Shown here: piece by piece, positions 1-7,099 of the stretch
How positions within the stretch are numbered: position 1 is the first letter of the stretch
How the letters are laid out: each line of letters opens with the position of its first letter
Assembly (NCBI RefSeq): GCF_015999465.1
Contig: NZ_CP065534.1
Coordinates: forward strand, 3,410,001 to 3,474,000
DNA length: 64,000 nucleotides
Origin: Lonsdalea populi
GTDB lineage: Bacteria; Pseudomonadota; Gammaproteobacteria; Enterobacterales; Enterobacteriaceae
Direction: 5' to 3'
The notes under the pieces: generated by a model
What the model was told of the DNA's origin: nothing
The model's database searches: none
The model's input: only the letters and a program-made list of their open reading frames with translations
Position numbers and translations under genes: made by a program

Positions 1-177
1 ATGGGTGTAATGCAGGTCGGCCAGCTTGCCGAGTTCAGACTGTGAAAGCCCTTTTTGCCTGCGCAGGTCGCGCAGGCGCTGCGCAAATCCGGTGTCGTTC
101 ACGTCTGTCATATCAAGCACCTCAGTCATCATGACGGTATCAAACAAAGCCATGTTGCCGTAATTACTCGTCATCAT
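1..177 (-). CDS. XRE-family repressor, N-terminal part (module copy 1, cut by window edge)
   Basis: These bases match 6811-6987 without a visible difference, so this is the first ~59 codons of the same helix-turn-helix repressor that is complete at 6556-6987. The gene runs off the left edge of the window. Residues RLRDLRRQKGLSQSELGKLA begin the XRE helix-turn-helix. It is transcribed divergently from the primase gene at 290 and probably represses that promoter. Its presence shows that another array unit lies to the left of the window. Confidence 0.8.
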   Translation of the reverse strand, partial: MMTSNYGNMALFDTVMMTEVLDMTDVNDTGFAQRLRDLRRQKGLSQSELGKLADLHYTH

Positions 178-212
178 CCATGCCTCAGTGCGTTGATATG
201 AACTTTACATGC

Positions 213-263
213 TTGACATGATAAAGCGTGAAAGCTACCTTATCAAGCATAAATGCTTTATCA
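213..263 (+). promoter_or_regulatory. Promoter and candidate XRE operator, copy 1
   Basis: A -35 TTGACA (213-218) and a weak -10 TACCTT (236-241) are separated by 17 bp and point towards the primase gene. A perfect inverted repeat, TGATAAAGC (219-227) and GCTTTATCA (255-263), overlaps and follows the promoter. It is a plausible operator for the divergently transcribed XRE protein. The same elements recur at 7023-7073. The regulatory role is inferred from position and symmetry. Confidence 0.55.
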
Positions 264-289
264 GAAATATTTTTATAAGGATATGAGTT

Positions 290-3271
290 ATGGCCCGCAT
301 CCCCGACTCCGAGTTGCAGCACCTGAAAGCTGCCGTGCCGTTAGTGGAGGTGGTGCGCGCGCAGGGTCGGCAGGTGTTCAAACGCGGCAAAGACTGGGTG
401 GTGCTGTGTCCGTTCCATCAGGAGAAAACGCCGTCGTGCGTGCTCAGCCCGGAGAAGAACCTGTATCACTGCTTCGGCTGCAACGCGGGCGGCTCGGTGC
501 TGGACTGGGTGATGCAGACGGAACGCTTAAGTCTGCGCAAGGCGGTGGAACGGCTGCGCGGCGAACTGGGCGAGAATCCGTCTGTTCAGCCGCTGGTCGG
601 TCAGGATGAACCGGCGGTGTTCACGGAGGATGAGCCGGGCCGTCAGGCGCTGCTCTCCCGCGTGGTTGAGTTCTATCACCACACGCTGCTGAACGCGCCG
701 GAGGCCATCGCCTATCTGGAAAAGCGCCGCCTGAATCATCCTGAGTTAGTCGCTGCCTTTAAGTTGGGGTTCGCCAACCGCACGCTGGCGTATCGTCTGC
801 CAGCAAAGAAACTCAAAGACGGCGCGGCTATCCGGGGTCAGTTGCAGGCGCTGGGAATACTGCGTTCATCCGGTCATGAACATCTGGCGGGGTCGCTCGT
901 GGTGCCGGTTATCGATATGAATGGTCAGGTGCGTGAACTGTACGGGCGCAAGGTCAGCAGTGAGTTACGCAAAGGCACGCCGCTGCACCTGTATCTGCCG
1001 GGGCCGCACGGCGGGGTGTGGAACGAGCCGGCGTTAGCGGCGGGTAAAACGGTCATCCTGTGTGAATCGCTCATCGATGCGATGTCGTTCTGGGTGGCGG
1101 GTTATCGTAACGTGACGGCGGCGTATGGGGTGAACGGCGTTACCGATGAGATGCGGCAGGCGTTTATCCGCCACGGCGTCAAACAGGTGCTGATAGCGTT
1201 CGATAACGATGCGGCGGGCAATGACGCGGCGGTCAGGCTGGCTTCCCTGTTAGTCGCTGACGGCATCGCACCGTTCCGGGTCGTGTTCCCGGCGGAAATG
1301 GACGCCAACGGCTATCTGTGTCAGGTAGCGGAGGTCGCTCCTGCGCATCCTGCGCCCGCGACACTGGGACATCCCTGTCCGGCGCCTGAACGCGAGTTCG
1401 GACTGTTAATCGACGGCGCGGTGCCGATGAACGATGCGGCCGGCACAGACGTGGCGGACACGTTGCCGCAGAGAGAGGCAGCGACGCTGCCCGTCTCATC
1501 GTTAGCCGCCGGTGTTGAGGCGGTGAGAGCGGCGCAGGCGGATGAACCGGGCGTGGTGCTTGAGGCGTTGCCGAACGGTGAACTTGAAATCACCTTATCC
1601 GGGCAGCAATGGCGCATCCGGGGCATGGCGCAGGTGAAACCGGGCGCGGCGGCGCTCAAGGTGAACGCGCAGGTACTCGACACGGCCAGCGGCGTGGTGT
1701 TCGCGGACAGCGTGGACATGATGAGCGCCCGCAGTCGTGCGGGCTATGCGCGGCTGTCCGCGGCGGAGCTGGGGCTGGCTGAAAGCGCGCTGAAACAGTC
1801 GCTGGGGCGGGTGCTGCTGGCGCTGGAAAACCATCTGAACCGACCGGAAACCCACGGTGAAAGCGTTCCTGAACTGGATGACGACGCCAAAGCGGAGGCG
1901 CTGGCGTTGCTGCGCGACCCGAACCTTACCGGCAGGATAACGGACGACCTGGCGGCCTGCGGCGTGGTGGGCGAATCGACCAACCTGCTGGCCGGTTATC
2001 TGTCGGCGGTGTCGCGCAAGCTGGACAAGCCGTTGGCGGTGCTGATACAGAGCAGTTCGGCGGCGGGTAAATCCAGCTTAATGGACGCGGTGCTGGGCCT
2101 TATCCCGCCGGAAGAGCGGCTGCAATACTCGGCCATGACCGGGCAAAGCCTGTTTTATCTGGGCGAAACGAACTTACAGCATAAGATACTGGCGATAGCG
2201 GAAGAGGAAGGGGTACGGCAGGCGGCGTATGCGCTGAAGCTGTTGCAGTCGGACGGGGAACTCACCATCGCCAGTACGGGCAAGGATGATGTCACAGGCA
2301 ATCTGGTGACGAAGCAGTACACGGTAAAAGGCCCGGTGATGCTGATGCTGACCACCACGGCCATCGACGTGGACGAGGAACTGCTAAACCGCTGTCTGGT
2401 GCTGACCGTTAACGAATCCCGCGAACAGACCGAAGCTATCCATGCTCAGCAACGTAAGGCGCAAACGCTGGAAGGGCTGCTGATGGAGAACGAGAAAGGC
2501 TATCTGACCGAACTGCACCAGAACGCGCAACGGCTACTCAGACCGCTGAACGTGGTCAATCCCTATGCGTCACAACTGACGTTCCTGAGCGACAAGACGC
2601 GCACCCGGCGCGACCATATGAAGTACCTGACGCTGATACAAAGCATCGCGCTGCTGCACCAGTACCAGCGGGAGGTGAAAACCGTCTCGCACCGTGGGCA
2701 GGTTATCGAATATATCGAGGTCGAACGGTCGGATATCGTGTTAGCCAACAATCTTGCGCATGAAATCCTTGGCCGGACGCTGGACGAGATGCCGCCACAG
2801 ACACGTAAGTTGCTGATGCTGATACAGGGCTGGGTTGCCGACAGCGGGCAGCCAAAGGCGGAATACCACTTTACCCGCAAACAGTTGCGCGACGCCGTGC
2901 AATGGGGCGACACGCAGCTAAAGATACACCTTGCGCGGCTGGTCGAACTGGAATACCTGCTGCTGCACAAACGCGGGCTGACGTTCTGCTATGAGCTGCT
3001 GTTCGACGGTGACGCACAGGCAGATAACACGCATCTGTGCGGCCTTATCGACGTGCCGGAAGCGGTAGAAATAACCGGGGAAGATAACTACGACTCCGCT
3101 CGGTCGGGGGTTAATGAAACGCGGTCGGCCTCTGGTCGGGGTTCAGTCGGTAGTCGGTCGGACAAGGTAAAACCCATCAAGGCCAGTGCTGGCAAGGGTT
3201 CTGTGCCATCCGGTCGGGTTAACGGCAAAAGCCCTGTTCCGGCAGCACACGATAAGCCCGTCGTACCGTAG
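290..3271 (+). CDS. CHC2 zinc-finger / Toprim / ATPase primase-helicase, module copy 1
   Basis: This 993-residue protein has the layout of a mobile-element primase-helicase. A CHC2-type zinc finger lies at about 40-64 (C40, H43, C61, C64), as in DnaG. A Toprim core follows, with the catalytic-type Glu in CESLIDA (about 259) and DND at 305-307. The C-terminal half has a P-loop, SSSAAGKSS (about 587-595), and an acidic Walker B-like stretch, ILAIAEEEG. It would prime and unwind DNA, presumably to replicate or rescue the module during excision. The stop precedes the recombinase start by 46 bp, suggesting one transcript. The tail is low-complexity and Ser/Gly-rich. Copy 1 carries a 17-residue Pro/Ala-rich insertion after the Toprim region that copy 2 lacks. 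The biological role is not established. Confidence 0.8.
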   Translation: MARIPDSELQHLKAAVPLVEVVRAQGRQVFKRGKDWVVLCPFHQEKTPSCVLSPEKNLYHCFGCNAGGSVLDWVMQTERLSLRKAVERLRGELGENPSVQPLVGQDEPAVFTEDEPGRQALLSRVVEFYHHTLLNAPEAIAYLEKRRLNHPELVAAFKLGFANRTLAYRLPAKKLKDGAAIRGQLQALGILRSSGHEHLAGSLVVPVIDMNGQVRELYGRKVSSELRKGTPLHLYLPGPHGGVWNEPALAAGKTVILCESLIDAMSFWVAGYRNVTAAYGVNGVTDEMRQAFIRHGVKQVLIAFDNDAAGNDAAVRLASLLVADGIAPFRVVFPAEMDANGYLCQVAEVAPAHPAPATLGHPCPAPEREFGLLIDGAVPMNDAAGTDVADTLPQREAATLPVSSLAAGVEAVRAAQADEPGVVLEALPNGELEITLSGQQWRIRGMAQVKPGAAALKVNAQVLDTASGVVFADSVDMMSARSRAGYARLSAAELGLAESALKQSLGRVLLALENHLNRPETHGESVPELDDDAKAEALALLRDPNLTGRITDDLAACGVVGESTNLLAGYLSAVSRKLDKPLAVLIQSSSAAGKSSLMDAVLGLIPPEERLQYSAMTGQSLFYLGETNLQHKILAIAEEEGVRQAAYALKLLQSDGELTIASTGKDDVTGNLVTKQYTVKGPVMLMLTTTAIDVDEELLNRCLVLTVNESREQTEAIHAQQRKAQTLEGLLMENEKGYLTELHQNAQRLLRPLNVVNPYASQLTFLSDKTRTRRDHMKYLTLIQSIALLHQYQREVKTVSHRGQVIEYIEVERSDIVLANNLAHEILGRTLDEMPPQTRKLLMLIQGWVADSGQPKAEYHFTRKQLRDAVQWGDTQLKIHLARLVELEYLLLHKRGLTFCYELLFDGDAQADNTHLCGLIDVPEAVEITGEDNYDSARSGVNETRSASGRGSVGSRSDKVKPIKASAGKGSVPSGRVNGKSPVPAAHDKPVVP

Positions 3272-3317
3272 TGCCCTTATCTGCCGCTCATCCACTCACC
3301 ACGCAGGACGCGCCGCC

Positions 3318-4370
3318 ATGAGCCAGCCAAAACCACCCAGCCCGGAAGCCCTTTACCTTAGCCGCCAGACACAGACGTTACGCCAGCACACCGGGCATTA
3401 CCTCGACCACCTGAGCGCCGCGGGCTACAGCGCCCGCACGCATGAAGGTTACCGTGAACGGCTGCTGCCATTCGTGGCGTGGTGTGAAGACCGGGGCTTA
3501 CGCTATGCGCCACAGGTGAGTCTTGCGGTGCTGGAAGGGTATCAGCGCTGGCTGCGGAGTTACCGCAAGGCAGACGGCAAACCGTTAGCCGCAGGCAGTC
3601 AGCTTGGTCGTCTGACGGGTATCCGGATGCTGTTCCGCTGGCTGCTCAGGCGTCACGTTATCCTGTATAACCCGGCAGAGATGCTGACCTTGCCGAAAGA
3701 GGAAAGACGCTTACCGGCGCAGGTGCTGAGCGTGGAAGAAACGGGCGGCGTGTTGCAGTCGGTGGAGAGCGGTACCGTTATCGGGCTGCGCAACCGGGTG
3801 ATACTGGAAGTGCTGTGGAGCAGCGGGATACGCAGAGCGGAAGCGGCGAGCCTGATGCTGAGTGACATCGACCTGAGCCGGGGGGTGATGGCGGTGCGTC
3901 AGGGCAAGGGCAATAAAGACCGGGTGGTGCCGCTGGGCGAGCGTGCGGGTAAATGGTTAGAACGTTACCTGAACCATGCCCGCCCGGAACTGGCGAAACG
4001 GTATGACAGCGGCCATCTGTTTATCAGCCACAAAGGAAAAGGACTGGCGCGGGTGACGTTGACGCAGATGGCGGGCAAAGCCATCCGGGGCACGGGTCAC
4101 CTCGACAAACCGGGCGCGTGCCATGTGTTCCGGCACAGTATGGCGACGCAGATGCTGGAGAACGGGGCGGACACGCGGCACATCCAGGCCATCTTAGGGC
4201 ATGAGAAGCTGGAAACGACGCAAATCTACACGCGGGTCGCCATCGGTCACTTACAGAAGGTGCATGGAAAGACGCATCCGGCGGAGCGCAGGCAGACCGC
4301 GCGGCGGAAGAAGAAGCGGGACGAGCGCAGGCCGGACACGACAACATCGCCGGACAATAACAAAAAGTAG
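3318..4370 (+). CDS. Tyrosine recombinase (XerC/D-like), module copy 1
   Basis: This 350-residue site-specific recombinase has the full catalytic set: R172 (SSGIRRAEA), K200 (GKGNKDR), H269 and R272 (CHVFRHSMAT), H295 (ILGHE) and nucleophile Y304 (QIYTR). An N-terminal SAM-like core-binding domain fills about 20-110, and the last ~40 residues are very basic. I start it at ATG 3318 because the open frame upstream overlaps the primase gene and reads primase codons out of frame. It appears identical to the copy at 10077-11129. It is the obvious candidate to act on the dyad at 5290-5307 and so on the Rhs core/tip junction, but that link is inferred. Confidence 0.88.
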   Translation: MSQPKPPSPEALYLSRQTQTLRQHTGHYLDHLSAAGYSARTHEGYRERLLPFVAWCEDRGLRYAPQVSLAVLEGYQRWLRSYRKADGKPLAAGSQLGRLTGIRMLFRWLLRRHVILYNPAEMLTLPKEERRLPAQVLSVEETGGVLQSVESGTVIGLRNRVILEVLWSSGIRRAEAASLMLSDIDLSRGVMAVRQGKGNKDRVVPLGERAGKWLERYLNHARPELAKRYDSGHLFISHKGKGLARVTLTQMAGKAIRGTGHLDKPGACHVFRHSMATQMLENGADTRHIQAILGHEKLETTQIYTRVAIGHLQKVHGKTHPAERRQTARRKKKRDERRPDTTTSPDNNKK

Positions 4371-5289
4371 CTCACTCTCTTCAAGGCCTCAGGATGGCGC
4401 AGGGCAAAAGGCGCGCCCTCCATGGCGCCCCTCTTGCCTTGTTCGGCATCGGCGTGTGCGGGGGTAAATGGCCGTCCGGCCAGCGCTACGCTAAATCGCT
4501 CTCTGGCCGCACCGTTGCCGGCCAGCCGTCCATTAAACATAATGCCGGAGATTACGCGAAAGCCGCTGAACGCGGCCCACGCGTAACACACATTATGTCG
4601 GCGCCGTTAAGCGCAAGAGCGCGTTGCGTCTGCGTCGGCCACGGTGAGCGGCTGGCCGCCGGGGTTGGCACTCTGGCGCGGCGTGGCGCACAGGGCTGCG
4701 CCCTCTGCTGTCGGCATCCTACTCGTTCTTCAGCATCCACGGCGTGGCCGCCGTCCCTGGCGGCGCAGGCACCGACGTCAGCCTTCAGCCAACGTCAACA
4801 TCAACCCCGAAAGGGAAGTCGGCCTGACGGCCTCCGCTGAAGGGCATCACCTCGCCCCCGCCCCAACCCCGCTGCGACTTGCTGCGCCCGGCTCGCAGTC
4901 GCCCGCTCCTTGCTCGTTCCCGTGCTCGCCATCTCCGCCCCGTGCGGCCCCCGCCGGGGGCCTCCCTGTTGAACATCTTCGCTTGCGGGCTTCGCCAGCC
5001 CGCCCCCGGCAGACGCTTCGCCGTCCCACAGGCAAGCTGCGGAACGGCTCGCGCCGCGATAAACCCCGGTTCATTAACACAACGACTAATGGCAGCGGCT
5101 GCCGCCGCTGCTATGATGCGGGTCAGGCAGACAGGGACGTCACAGCGTGGCGGTAGCGTGTCCGGGGCTAAAAGTGCGCGTCGGGATGTTCGGGTTAAGC
5201 TGCTGTTAATGCTGTAAAAAATGCTCTTTAAAAAGCTGTTTTTATCAGCATGTTAGGTGCGTTAAAAAATACGACGGCGTCGGGATCGT
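4371..5289. other. GC-rich structured non-coding region of the module, copy 1
   Basis: About 0.9 kb separate the recombinase from the Rhs junction and match 11130-12048. Open frames exist in several registers on both strands, but none has a convincing start, ribosome site or recognisable domain, so I treat it as non-coding. It is rich in perfect hairpins: TGGCCG/CGGCCA (4469-4482), GGCCCCC/GGGGGCC (4946-4962), GCGGGCT/AGCCCGC (4985-5003) and GCAGCGGC/GCCGCTGC (5092-5111). About 4840-4990 is strongly C/T-rich on the plus strand. It could hold an origin, recombination accessory sites or a structured RNA. Confidence 0.6.
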
Positions 5290-5307
5290 CCCTATGACCC
5301 GATAGGG
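5290..5307. other. Candidate recombination core site at the Rhs core/tip junction, copy 1
   Basis: ccctat-gacccg-ataggg is a perfect 6-bp inverted repeat around a 6-bp centre, the shape of a tyrosine-recombinase crossover site. It coincides with the codons for PYDPIG, the conserved end of Rhs cores. It lies 8 bp before the point where the two module copies stop matching and different toxin tips begin. The same site occurs at 12049-12066. Its use by the module recombinase is inference. Confidence 0.5.
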
Positions 5308-5778
5308 GTGTTGGGGGGAGAGAGTAACTACGGGTATGTTCATAACCCTGTTGGTTGGATTGATCCGTTTGGGTTGGCGAAGTGTCCAACCATTACGCGT
5401 GGTGCAAATGGTGAGATCGCCTCAGCACGGGCTACTGTATCGCCAGCAGATTTAAAAACAGGTACAGCCGTAAACTCGAGTGCGAGAGATGCTATTAAGG
5501 CTATAGGTCTGCCGGGCGACGATGCTGGCCATATCCTTGGTAAAGTACTGGGTGGTCAGGGCGGCAAGGGAAATCTGTTTCCTCAGCTATCAAAAATTAA
5601 CCGTGGCGATTATCGGATGTTTGAGAAGTCGGTCAGGGATTATATTAGCCAACATGGTGCCGTAGATATTGAATGGACGTTTAAATATGCCAACGGTGGA
5701 TTGCGCCCCACGGGGGTTCAATATGATGTCTATCAAAATGGCTCTAAGGTATTAGGCGACTTCTTTAGGAATATATGA
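5308..5778 (+). CDS. Orphan Rhs C-terminal tip: DNA/RNA non-specific endonuclease toxin
   Basis: The open frame begins inside the conserved Rhs core end ([13 protein letters not shown], then [10 protein letters not shown]). It continues into a toxin domain with GDDAGHILG (His75) and [11 protein letters not shown] (Asn98), the pattern of Endonuclease_NS_2 family DNases. This is the same toxin class as Dickeya RhsA-CT. An in-frame TAA at 5263-5265 and the absence of a ribosome site mean it is not a complete gene. GTG 5308 is only the first possible start. It is a silent tip that would become active if joined to an Rhs core. It overlaps the immunity start by 4 bp and is poorer in GC than the module. 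Confidence 0.8.
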   Translation: MLGGESNYGYVHNPVGWIDPFGLAKCPTITRGANGEIASARATVSPADLKTGTAVNSSARDAIKAIGLPGDDAGHILGKVLGGQGGKGNLFPQLSKINRGDYRMFEKSVRDYISQHGAVDIEWTFKYANGGLRPTGVQYDVYQNGSKVLGDFFRNI

Positions 5779-6185
5779 TGAACATATCAGATGAACCGAT
5801 AGATGTATTATTGAATTTTTTTGCTGCTATGAATCAATGGGAGAAAAATAATCTCATTCCTATGAGAGAAGGAGGCATTGAAGAACAAAAAAAAGCGCAG
5901 GAGGAGATAGATGCTATCTTCTTGAAGTTCTGTACTATTAGAGATAGAAAAATAGGTAGGCAGGCATCATTACATTGCGGGGAACCTCCTGAGTATGATG
6001 CTGATAATCAGCCTATTGGGAATGTCGAAACCAAAGGTAAGAAAGTAGTTATTTATACTGATCAACTAAATCGATTAAAAAATAAATACCGTTACACACT
6101 TCATTATAAAAATGATGAGTGGCGCGTTGATAAAAAAGAACGATTTAGCCCAGTTGAAGATAAATGGATAAAAGATAGTTTGTAG
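5775..6185 (+). CDS. Rhs immunity protein, NTF2-fold (RhsIA-like)
   Basis: This 136-residue acidic/basic mixed protein starts at an ATGATG that overlaps the toxin stop, the usual toxin-immunity coupling. Its sequence pattern resembles the NTF2-fold immunity proteins that neutralise Rhs DNase tips of the RhsA type: a helical N-terminus with [10 protein letters not shown], then beta-rich [21 protein letters not shown]. Low GC matches the tip and not the core chromosome. The start may be either of the two adjacent ATGs. The pairing with the tip is firm from position; the fold assignment is by resemblance. Confidence 0.72.
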   Translation: MMNISDEPIDVLLNFFAAMNQWEKNNLIPMREGGIEEQKKAQEEIDAIFLKFCTIRDRKIGRQASLHCGEPPEYDADNQPIGNVETKGKKVVIYTDQLNRLKNKYRYTLHYKNDEWRVDKKERFSPVEDKWIKDSL

Positions 6186-6197
6186 ATATAAATAAAA

Positions 6198-6236
6198 AGC
6201 CGGAACCGATCCCAACGATCCTTCCGGCTATTTTTT
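6198..6236. terminator. Bidirectional terminator after immunity gene 1
   Basis: The stem agccggaa (6198-6205) / ttccggct (6222-6229) has A residues before it and a T run after it, so it can end transcription from either side. It separates the immunity gene from the convergent symE-like gene. A near-identical hairpin sits at the same place after the second immunity gene (12860-12891). Confidence 0.75.
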
Positions 6237-6257
6237 ACCTGCTGTTGAGTTCAACGA

Positions 6258-6482
6258 TCAGAGATTAATCTCGGTCTCAATCACTATCCTTCCCCGCTCA
6301 ACCGTCACGGTGATCGGCATCCCCGTCATAAACCCCGACGCTTCCAGCCAGCGGCCTTTAAGGTTAATCGCCGAGGGTGGGTTGGGCTTGCCGTTGTGCG
6401 ACGCGTATCCCACCGTGTAGTAACGCGCTGTTTTGGTTGCTTTATTAACGGTGATGTCTGACTTAGAATGTGCCTTAGCCAT
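6258..6482 (-). CDS. SymE-like toxin-family protein, unit 1
   Basis: This 74-residue protein starts at ATG 6482, chosen because AAGGAG lies 6 bp upstream. It carries the SymE_toxin domain: RYYTVGYASHNGKPN, AINLKGRWLEASGF and MPITVTVERGRIVIE match the SpoVT/AbrB-like fold of E. coli SymE, a type I toxin held down by an antisense RNA. It is shorter than E. coli SymE (about 113 aa), ending soon after the domain. SymE-like genes are often found beside Rhs tips. The leader just upstream is conserved with that of the second symE-like gene. Confidence 0.75.
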   Translation of the reverse strand: MAKAHSKSDITVNKATKTARYYTVGYASHNGKPNPPSAINLKGRWLEASGFMTGMPITVTVERGRIVIETEINL

Positions 6483-6555
6483 AGTCAACTCCTTCCAGTT
6501 GGTTGTGGTGAGCGGGCTGACGTGTTGCAAGCGCGTCAGTTCCGCGTTAACTCCG

Positions 6556-6987
6556 TTACTTTGCCAGCGCCTGTAACTGCTTCTTGGTTAAAAAGGCATC
6601 CAGCAACTTCTTAATCACTTCCTTATCCTCATCGGGCAACTGCTCGACTTCCTGAAACTGCCGCAGTAGTTCGCGGTCTTCAAATCTTGCTTTAGCCGCT
6701 TCATCCGTCGCCCCTTCCAGCAGGTAATCCCCGGTCACATCCAGCGCATCGGCCAGACGCTTTAATGTGTCGCCGCCCGGTCGGGATGTGCCGCGCTCAA
6801 AGCGCCCAATATGGGTGTAATGCAGGTCGGCCAGCTTGCCGAGTTCAGACTGTGAAAGCCCTTTTTGCCTGCGCAGGTCGCGCAGGCGCTGCGCAAATCC
6901 GGTGTCGTTCACGTCTGTCATATCAAGCACCTCAGTCATCATGACGGTATCAAACAAAGCCATGTTGCCGTAATTACTCGTCATCAT
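6556..6987 (-). CDS. XRE-family transcriptional repressor of the module (copy 2)
   Basis: A cI/Cro-type helix-turn-helix protein of up to 143 residues. RLRDLRRQKGLSQSELGKLADLHYTHIGRFERGTSRPGGDTLKRLADAL is the DNA-binding domain, and the acidic/basic C-terminal helix probably dimerises. Several in-frame ATGs exist; MTDVNDTGFAQRLRDL is the start that best fits the family, making a ~120-residue protein. It is divergent from the primase gene, with the operator-like repeat between them, and probably represses the module. Its first 177 bases are repeated at the left edge of the window. Confidence 0.8.
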   Translation of the reverse strand: MMTSNYGNMALFDTVMMTEVLDMTDVNDTGFAQRLRDLRRQKGLSQSELGKLADLHYTHIGRFERGTSRPGGDTLKRLADALDVTGDYLLEGATDEAAKARFEDRELLRQFQEVEQLPDEDKEVIKKLLDAFLTKKQLQALAK

Positions 6988-7022
6988 CCATGCCTCAGTG
7001 CGTTGATATGAACTTTACATGC

Positions 7023-7073
7023 TTGACATGATAAAGCGTGAAAGCTACCTTATCAAGCATAAATGCTTTATCA
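7023..7073 (+). promoter_or_regulatory. Promoter and candidate XRE operator, copy 2
   Basis: Same elements as at 213-263: TTGACA (7023-7028), 17-bp spacer, TACCTT, and the inverted repeat TGATAAAGC (7029-7037) / GCTTTATCA (7065-7073). It lies between the complete XRE gene and primase copy 2, which supports autoregulated divergent control. Confidence 0.55.
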
Positions 7074-7099
7074 GAAATATTTTTATAAGGATATGAGTT

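Larger units (their letters stand above)
1..5315. repeat. Rhs-associated primase/recombinase module, copy 1
   Basis: Copy 1 of a long direct repeat whose partner is 6811-12074. By eye, 1-666 match 6811-7476, and 2711-5315 match 9470-12074. Between them, in the middle of the primase gene, the copies differ at many positions and copy 1 has 51 extra bases. The module encodes an XRE repressor, a primase-helicase and a tyrosine recombinase, then a GC-rich non-coding region. It ends at the codons for the conserved Rhs core/tip junction. The true left end is outside the window. Confidence 0.85.

Noticed and set aside
253..609. 118-codon frame overlapping the start of the primase gene
   Set aside because: It reads primase codons in another register, with a weaker start and an arginine-rich, domain-free product.
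4394..5217. Several overlapping open frames of 60-170 codons on both strands (repeated at 11153-11976)
   Set aside because: They overlap each other in a GC-rich tract, lack ribosome sites and domains, and their translations are Arg/Pro/Ala-rich as expected by chance.
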